Below, one piece after another: positions 12,901-21,900 of a DNA stretch of 64,000 nucleotides (position 1 is the stretch's first letter; each line of letters begins with the position of its first letter). The notes under the pieces are model-generated. The model saw only the letters and a program-made list of their open reading frames with translations. It ran no database searches and was not told where the DNA came from. The DNA is from Plutella xylostella. Taxonomy: Eukaryota > Arthropoda > Insecta > Lepidoptera > Plutellidae. The stretch spans positions 3,782,001 to 3,846,000 of the forward strand of contig NC_063994.1 of NCBI RefSeq assembly GCF_932276165.1, written 5' to 3'. A program made the position numbers and the translations under genes.

Positions 12901-15900
12901 CCTTCCAACAGGTAGACGAAGACGAATACCAGCGCCTCGGCCTGCGCCCGCGGCACGCCTACTCCGTCTTGGACGTGGTAGAAGTGGAGGGGCCGCGGCG
13001 GCTGCTGCGCCTGCGCAACCCGTGGGGGCACTACACGTGGCGCGGCGCCTGGGCGCACGGCTGCCCGCGCTGGACGGACGCGCTCAGGTCTGTGTGTTGT
13101 ATGCCCTTCGAACCCATAGTCAAGGTTGCCTGTGAGAGATCGCTCTTAGCGATAAGGCCGCCTATTGTTCATTGTTTCTAGTTTATAAGTGTTGTTTAAT
13201 ATTTTTGGTGACCAATAAAGTTTTTATTATTATTTACTAACTGTTCCCGCGAGCTTCGCTTAGCCTTAAAAAGTTTTCCCGTGAGAATTCCGGGATAAAA
13301 AATAGTAGCCTATGTTCTTACTCAGGGTCTAGCTAGACCATCTGTAAACCAAATTTCATTCAAATCCGTTCAGTAGTTTTGTCATGAAAGAGTAACAGAC
13401 AGGCAGACACAGTTACTTTCGCATTTATAATATTAGTTAGGATTTATATACCTACATATTTATTTTACTCATTTGTTCTCAGGCGCGCCGTGCAGGAGCA
13501 GACGAGCGCGCCCGCCGCGGACACCGACCACGGCGTGTTCTGGATCAGCTTCGAGGACGTGCTCAAGTGAGAACCTAATATAATTCTAATGTATACCTAA
13601 AGTAATACTGTATAAAGTTACTGATTCTGATTACGTACAGAAAGTTATAGATTATCCACTAAAATTTCCAGTAACAAGTTGCTTCAACAAAATTTTCGTT
13701 ACGGATGGTCAAGTCAGTCTAATGCTGTTTTACTCTCTGCCTCTACTGCATGAATTATGAAGGGATTGAGATAAAAAATATTTTTTACTTGAATATCCTT
13801 TAATAAGGGATAATAACAACATTTTTAAGTAAAAAAAAATGTAGCTACTTTATTTTAGAAAAAAAAATTAGGAGCCAGAAATGGCTTCGTATGCACTGGT
13901 ACTTGGTATATCTATGCCATTTATGGCTTCCCATGCACTACATAGACAGATATCAGTTTTTGTAAAAATATTTCATATAATTAATTTTCTGATTAGACAT
14001 ACCAAAACTATAAACTTTTCATAAATGGATTGAAAAATGGTCAATTCTGTTTGTTTCTATCAAATTCAAACACAGCTAAAGCAGGTCCCCATCTCTACAG
14101 GTACAGTTTAACGTTTTTTTTGGGATGGTCCTGGAGATTCGTGTCTACCTGTAAGATTGTCTGTTCTGCTAGCATTTGATAACATTGAGGAGTCTCCCTT
14201 GCCATCTATCCTGGGATTTGGTAGCTGGACTACTGCAGGAGGCAAATAAATACTATCACAATTCCTGAATTGCTTTATTACAGCTCTTTTTTCGGATCAG
14301 CAATTTACCAGTGACAAATTATTATTAAATCAGAACTATATATATATTTAAATAATACAAGTAAATTTAGTTAATTAGTAAATTTTAAAATTTGTAAAAT
14401 AAGTCATTAGTGAAATTACGTAAGGAGTCAACATCAGGTATTGTATTTTTTTTTAGGCATAAATAAGCGAAGTATTTTTTCTGAAAGGATAGGTTAAAAT
14501 CTAGTTTTTATTTTTATTTTTATTTTATTTTAAGGTTTACACAACAGGTTAACATCAATTTTAAATATGTAACTTAATTCTAAATACTTTTCTAGATATT
14601 AACCCAAAAGGCGTGTAGACACAAACATATTACGAAATTAATAGAAGCAGAGCTTTATGCTATGTTAATATAAACTAGAAGTTGATATGAACTAAAAGTT
14701 ATGAACTAAAAGTTATAAATTAGACACAAAAAAAAAATTATACAATATTATAGGACTTTCTTAAGGAAAGTTTTAATTTTACCAGTGCTTTTATCGAAGA
14801 TGTCAAATTCATTATGTTTTTTACTGAGTTGATTGGTAAGGCGACACATCTTCTTGAGTGGATCATTATAATCCGTGTTTTTATGTTATTTTGTTAGTTA
14901 GTATGTACGAGTGCATAGGAAGCCATTTCTGGCATAAATATTATAGCCTCAACGCATAGGTAGCCAGAAATGGCTTTCTCAGATAATTGAGAAAATAAGA
15001 TATATAAAACTAATAATAATTAATTAATTGACAAGTTCCAGAAAATATAAGGTATGGACAAAAGGAAAACATTTTTTTTACTACCAACAACGTACTTTTT
15101 ATATTTTTTGCAGAATTTCAAAGTTTCAGAAAAATCACATTCACAGAAAGCAATCATTGCACCTGGGATAAGGTGCGATTATATTCGCAGATTACACATA
15201 CCATGGACAAAAAAAATATGTTTTTATACACAAAGAAGTGACTAAAAGTATAGCGATATCATTTTTTTAATATTTTTTTTGGTTGGGGTAGAATAAAATA
15301 TTAAATTCCAAGAGCCATTTATGGCTTCGTATGAAGTAAAGGGTTAATATCGTGCGGGATTCATCACATTCAGCAGTCATACGTATGACAGAACACGAAT
15401 TACGAATATGAATGCGAGACATGATGAAATCTACATGCTGTTTAAAACAGCCTTAATAAATAAAGACAAAAGTATTTATTATAGTATTTAGTGACGTATA
15501 ATTAATAAATCAATCCCTGTAGATAATCGACTATGGAGAAATTGTCACTTTAGTCCTCCTGAGTAATCCTGATGTATATCTTACACGTTGAGTTTATCAC
15601 ATTTTTTCCAATATTTGCTTAACCGATTTAAAGTATTTTAATTTAACAATAATACACACCTAAAACCGCAACATAACTCCATCTCTCTCCCGCAGATACT
15701 TCGACTGCATAGACATCTGCAAGGTGCGAGTGGGATGGCACGAGGTCCGTCTCGCCGGTATACTGCCGCCCATGTCTTCGACGAGACACCTGACATGTCT
15801 ACTACTGACGGCCACGCAGCCCACTGAGGTGGACTTTACGCTGTTTCAGGAGGGGCAGAGGTAAGAGTTTCATAGTTAATAGTACAATGGACAACATTTC

Positions 15901-18900
15901 AAAAAACTAAAGCTGCTATAAATCGAAAAAAATTTCGAGATTTAGCTCTAAAGGCCACAAAAAAAATGTTTTTGTATTTTTTGGATGTATCATTTTCGAG
16001 AAAATCATAAAATAGTAAAAAAGTGCTGATGACGTCATGCATCAGGTGCGATGCATTTTGATGATCAAAGCCTATAGATTTAAAAACAAAGTAGGGGAGA
16101 TTAGTCCAAAACCGGGTATGGGGGTAAAACCGGGACATGTCATTATAGCCACTTGGCGTGTTTCAAATTTTCGCGCGCTTTGCTCACTGCAGTCGGCCAT
16201 CTTGACGACACTGTCAACAAAAGTTGAAGGACACTCGTGTGCGCTCGTAAAAAATAATTACAAATCAAGTTTTTAGGGTGGTTTGATCTAATAATTCATG
16301 GAATTCATTCATTTACTATGCTTCGGAACATCCAGGTATGTGGTATTGGTTTTTAATCATGGTTAAGCATGTTTTCATGTTTAATAAACACTGCTTAGAT
16401 TTTAATTGTATTTCGTTTTGAGGTTAGTTTTTTTATTTTTTTTCTTGCTAGGGTGCTTGGGGCAAAACCGTACGGGGTAATACCGGGTGGTACCCGGTTT
16501 TGTACAAGAATCAGTGACTACGTGTTTAATTTTTTTTAAATATAATTTTGTTTGAAACATTGTTACAGTTTGAATGAAAATGCCGCGAAATTATAAACGA
16601 TGTACAAACCGGCAGTCATGGACTGAAGAAGCCATGAAAAAGGCCATTTCGGAAGTAATAGAAGGAAGAAGTGGATACCGTCTGGCTTCTCGACAATTTG
16701 CAGTTCCACAATCGAAATTAGAAGATAGAGTTAAGAAGTACCGTATAAACAATGACCTGGAACAAGCTTCTAAAAAAGGCCTAGGTCGTTTCAAGACTAT
16801 TTTAACAGATGAGCAAGAAGATATTATGTGTCAGCATATTAAAGATCTAGAGGCTCAATTATTTGGGCTTACATACACAGATTTTAGAAAACTTGCTTTT
16901 GAATTGGCAGAGAAAAATGTCATAGATCACGGTTTTAATAAAGACACAAAAATGGCTGGTATGGATTGGCTTTATGGATTTTTACGTCGTCATCCGGAAT
17001 TATCATTACGCCTTCCAGAACCGACTTCCGTTGCACGAGCAATGGGGTTTAATAGAGTAAATGTCTCGAAATTTTTTGCTCTTCTAATAGAACTGCAAGA
17101 CAAATACAAATTTGGGCCAACTAAGATATTTAATGTCGATGAAACCGGGATCATGACTGTGCCCAAAAAGAAATCCAAAGTTCTGTCTTTAAAAGGCAAA
17201 AAACAAGTAGGCATTATCTTTTCTGCTGAAAGGGGCCAGTTGACTACTGCAGTTTTGTGTGTATCAGCTTCAGGTGTTTATATCCCACCACTTTTGATTT
17301 TCCCGAGAGTCCGAATGAAGGCAGAATTGTTAGATGGTACGCCTCCTGGAACTATTGCTGTATGCCATCCCAGTGGGTGGATACAGAGTGACATATTTGT
17401 GAACTGGCTAATCCATTTCATTGAAAATGTGAAACCATCGAAAGATGACCCTGTACTCCTTTTATTAGATGGTCACTCAACGCACACTAAAAACCTTCCC
17501 TTGATTGATAAAGCTCGAGAGAACGGGGTGATCATAGTAAGTTTTCCTCCCCACTGTACACACCGTCTTCAACCTCTTGACGTCAGCATCATGGGACCCT
17601 TAAGTACTTATTACAGTCAAGAAGTGATGACATGGCTGCGTAATAATCCAGGTCGTACAGTGAGTATGTTTCAACTCGGAAAACTTTTTGGGACTGCGTA
17701 CGCCAAAGCAGCAACTCTCCAAAATGCTATGAGTGGTTTTTCGAAAACAGGAATTTTCCCACTGAATGCTAACATCTTCTCGGATGATGTATTTGTATCT
17801 GCTTCTACAACAGATAATAACCCAACACCTGATTCTGAGCCTACAGCGAACGCTTTTGATCAAGAAACGGTTGAAGATCGAGATGAAAACAGTGTTATTA
17901 GACCAGCGGTTAGCCCCCAGCCAAGCACGTCACAGCAAGCAGATACTCCACAGCCAAGCACATCACGGCCGGCCATTAATCCACAGCCATGCACATCCCG
18001 GCAGGCACTTCGCCAGCAACCAAGCACGTCACGGCAAGCGGATATTCCACAGCCAAGCACTTCACGGGAGGCAGTTAGCCCACAACCAAGCACGTCACGG
18101 CAAGTGGACATTCCACAACAAAGCACTTCACGGCTAGCAGATAGTCCACAGCCCAGCACTTCACAGCAGTCAGTATGCGTGACAACGGCTTGTTTCACAT
18201 TTTCCCCTGCTGATATTTTACCAAAACCACACGTTGTAAGAAAAATCACTACAAATACTCGTCGAGGAAAAACTGCTATTATTACTTCATCACCGTACAA
18301 ATCGGAAATCGAACAAAATACCATCACGAAGAATACCTAACAAGAAAAAATTTCCGAAACTTAAGATCGATAAAGTAAAACCAAAAAAGCAAAAAATGAC
18401 TGACGACATGTGCATTTATTGCACTGAGATTTATGGCAATACGCAAAGAAGCGATGCTTGGGTTCAATGCCTGAAGTGCAAAAAATGGGCACATGAAGGC
18501 TGTACGGGATGGGAACTGGAAGAACTGGATGAGTTCTGTTGTTACCGGTGTTAGGGGCAAAGTCGGGTTTAGAATAATGGTATACCCGGTTTTGGACCAG
18601 GCATGGGGTAAAACCGTAAAAAGTTAACATTTAGAAAAACATTATTATTATTAATTAGAATAGTTTAAACATTGATTTTGTTGAGCAAGACTGTTAATTA
18701 TAAGGCATAGTAAGCAAATTTTAATAAAGTTGATTAAAACTCCTTAATTTGGATTTTTTATTAATTATTTTCCTTAGCGTCCCGGTCTTACCCCACATTC
18801 CCCTAACTGTCACTTTCATTTTTGATTGACGTTGACGTTTTATCGTGACGTTGTTGTTTATTTGGGTCATTTTCATTAATTCTGTTCTGACACTTTCTGA

Positions 18901-21900
18901 CTATTTTTTTTATTTATTATTAAGAGATGACCTCTATATAATATGTCCCAGAGCATGCCACCGCCTACACAGCTGAAAAAATGCTTCTGCTTATTTTTTT
19001 ACATGATAAGTACCTACTTTCCATCATTAGAAATATCAAGGTCATTTGAAAATGACCCATTTGTTAGTTGGCATGTAAACAAAGTTTAAATGGCACTTGT
19101 CAGTGTCATTTATGTTTTTTTTCAAGACTCAGGCAATAGACAAAAATAAAAATTGAGCCTAATATGAGACGTCACTTCCGGTTTTTTAATAATTAACTTT
19201 AAAGTTAAAAATAACATGCAAAAATTTATGTATATACAAAATAAAAAAATATAATTTTCTATAAACTTTCCGAATAACAAATAAAAATATAGGGTAAAGA
19301 AAATGAAATGTTGTCCATTGGTAGTGGTTCTGAAGGATAATATCAAAGTTAAAGTTCCATCACATCTACATCTACATACACCTATAATAAAGTCGATTTT
19401 TAAACAAAGAATTTGACATTATTGAAAAACAAACCTGCCTTCAGAATCTGTGGCTGTTTTTTATCAGACAGAAGTCTGTTTTTGGATCACTGCGGCCAAT
19501 CTAATCTGTGCCGGAGCACAATATAATGCTCAAGTGCTCAATTTATTGCTCACAGTGCACAACAGAGAGATCAAAGGTCCATAGGGACAGATAGGCTCAA
19601 GGTAAATACCAAACTGTAAAAGTTAATAACTATTTTGGAGGCAGATTGTTACAGCGCAGAATTCCATTGTTATATAATGAGATGCCTATCCATATAAGAA
19701 ATGAACCAAATAAAAATAAATTTTCAAGATTATATAAAACTTTCCTTCTACAAAATATACCTATGTAATTATTGCTAATTAAAAACCTACCCTATATAAC
19801 ATTAATAATCAACAATATGTCTATGTACTTATGTAACGTTATGTATGTCTATCTTTTGTAAAGTTAAGAAAATGTTAAGTTAAAACTTTTTAAGTATAAG
19901 TAGGTAATCATAGAAAAAGAAGTGCGACTCCCTCCCCACAGACAAACCAATATGTACTTGGTTTTGTGGGATGTATTAGGTTAAGCTTATTTGTGAAATA
20001 AATATATTTATTCATTATTCATTCATTCAGATAATGCGGCGCAGGACCGACTACTTTACATGTTCATCCGACTTGAATCATTTCACTTTTCGGAATTCAT
20101 TGGCGGTCATCAGCTTTCTATGTCCTACAGGTTAATTGTTTATAAATTTATTGATTTAAAAGACACACACATTGTTTACCAAAGAATAATAATAAGAATA
20201 CTTAAAAGTTTATAAATAAATAAATGATTGTCCCTTCCAGAAACTCAGCAAAAAGCCAGCGTTCTCAATTGGACCTGTGCGTGGCGGTGTTCCGCGCCAA
20301 GTCGGGCGCGGCCGCGCAGGTCGGCAAGCTGGTCGCGCATAGCAAACGACAGGTACGTAATCTAAAACTTTTGTGTACTTTAGAGCACAATTCAATATTG
20401 AAAGTTGCTTGTGCTGTAAAATGTACAAAAGTTAACAGTTAGTTAAATTAAAAGTTTCAATATTGTATTGTGCCGTAAAATATACAAAAGTTAAAAAAGA
20501 TTGTAAGTAAATATGTACTTATGCGTGTGCGCAGATTTATAATAATTGATTAAATTGATGTACAATCTGCTACAGCGTACATACTTTTAACTTTAATCAG
20601 AATTTGTTACATATTTTTATACAGAGACATCAGAGATTTCCTATTTCAAAGCAGAAATTACCCGATACCGACAAGCCCCTTCTAAAGTAAAAGGGCCATT
20701 CAAAAATTGCGCTCGGTCCCCCTGACGGCGGCCGGGCGCGGTCATGTCGCAACATGCGGGTGCCAGCATCAGTGCTCTCACTTTACGATCACGGTGCACT
20801 ATGCTCCCCAAGACAAGGAAGAGAGATGTGAAGTGTGTCGGATAAGTTATGGGTTTTGTGAAATCAAACCATACCGCGATGTAGGGAGCGGTTGGCAGCG
20901 CCATCTAGGAGTGGTTATTTGTACTACTGAATAGTGTTATAAGTTGGATGTGCGTCGTAGCGTTATATGTATTTCACGCTGAAAAACATTTAAATTAATG
21001 CTCGCAGAATTAATGTTACGTTTACAAAATTTAAATATTATTTCAGAGTTCTAAAACCATGCATCAATTTGTCACTCCATCTAAACAAAATCTGATTGTA
21101 AAAATAGTATACTTTAGTTAGACATTAGACTAGCGTAAGGACAGGCCCACCAACTCAAGAAAATAGCACCATCGCGCTGGCCCTAAAATCTCATAGATCT
21201 GTCTTTGAATTAGGGCCAGCGCACGGGTTTTGTTTAGGCAAAATATTCAGACGGGCGCATCCTTCCTTTTGAAATCATTGGCGTTAGATTAATAAAATCA
21301 TTTTCAATATTTCAGGTCCGAGGCTTTGTCGGCTGCCACAAGATGCTAGAAAAGGGCTTCTACCTGGTCGTGTGCCTAGCCTTCAACCACTGGCACACGG
21401 GTCTAGAACTAGGCGATTCATCCGCCTGGCCTAGACACGTTTTAGCGGCTCACTCGTCTAAACCCCTGGTAGTGGAACGGCCGTCTCTGCATCCTCATAT
21501 CCTGGCTGATGCAATCATTGGCTTGACGCTGGCTAGGGGACAGAGGCATGAGGGCCGGCAAGGCATGACTGCGTATTATTTGACGAAGGTTTGTTTGTTG
21601 TTTTAAAGTGGTTTGCTTCTCCGTAGTGAATAGATTGCAGATTCTGTATACTTTTAACGCATATTTTGTTATAAATTACAGTCTTTAGCGAGTTTCAACA
21701 TCAGAATGATGAACACAAGAAAAGTTCTTCAATAATTTTTATGACTATGTTCCGTGGGCTAATTCCCCTTTTTAGAAGGCCTTTATGTGCATATTTCTAA
21801 GACAAATGTCTCAAACTCATATCTACCCATTAATTCCACAGGGCTGGGCGGGCCTGGTGGTGATGGTTGAGAATCGGCACAACGATAAATGGATCCACGT

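Larger units (their letters stand above)
16094..18803 (+). mobile_element. pogo/Tigger-like DNA transposon, nearly complete
   Basis: Bounded by TA on both sides. Ends GGGGAGATTAG and CATTCCCC are related by inversion, and GGGGTAAAACCGGGAC near the left end matches GTCCCGGTCTTACCCC at the right. Subterminal AAACCGGGTA motifs recur at 16110, 16480 and 18580. Carries one long transposase ORF plus a shifted C-terminal finger. Confidence 0.8.
15886..19323. mobile_element. TIR element in sol intron 10, interrupted by the pogo-like element
   Basis: Ends CAATGGACAACATTTC (15886) and GAAATGTTGTCCATTG (19323) are perfect 16-bp inverted repeats, with GTA on both outer sides as a possible 3-bp target copy. 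Without the nested element it is about 730 bp and non-coding. Confidence 0.65.

Noticed and set aside
17860..18327. 155-residue - strand frame with Cys-rich repeats
   Set aside because: Antisense of the 33-bp repeat in the transposase ORF.
20707..20934. 75-residue + strand frame with Cys and His residues in sol intron 11
   Set aside because: No regular finger spacing, no splice sites in phase with the gene, no family resemblance.
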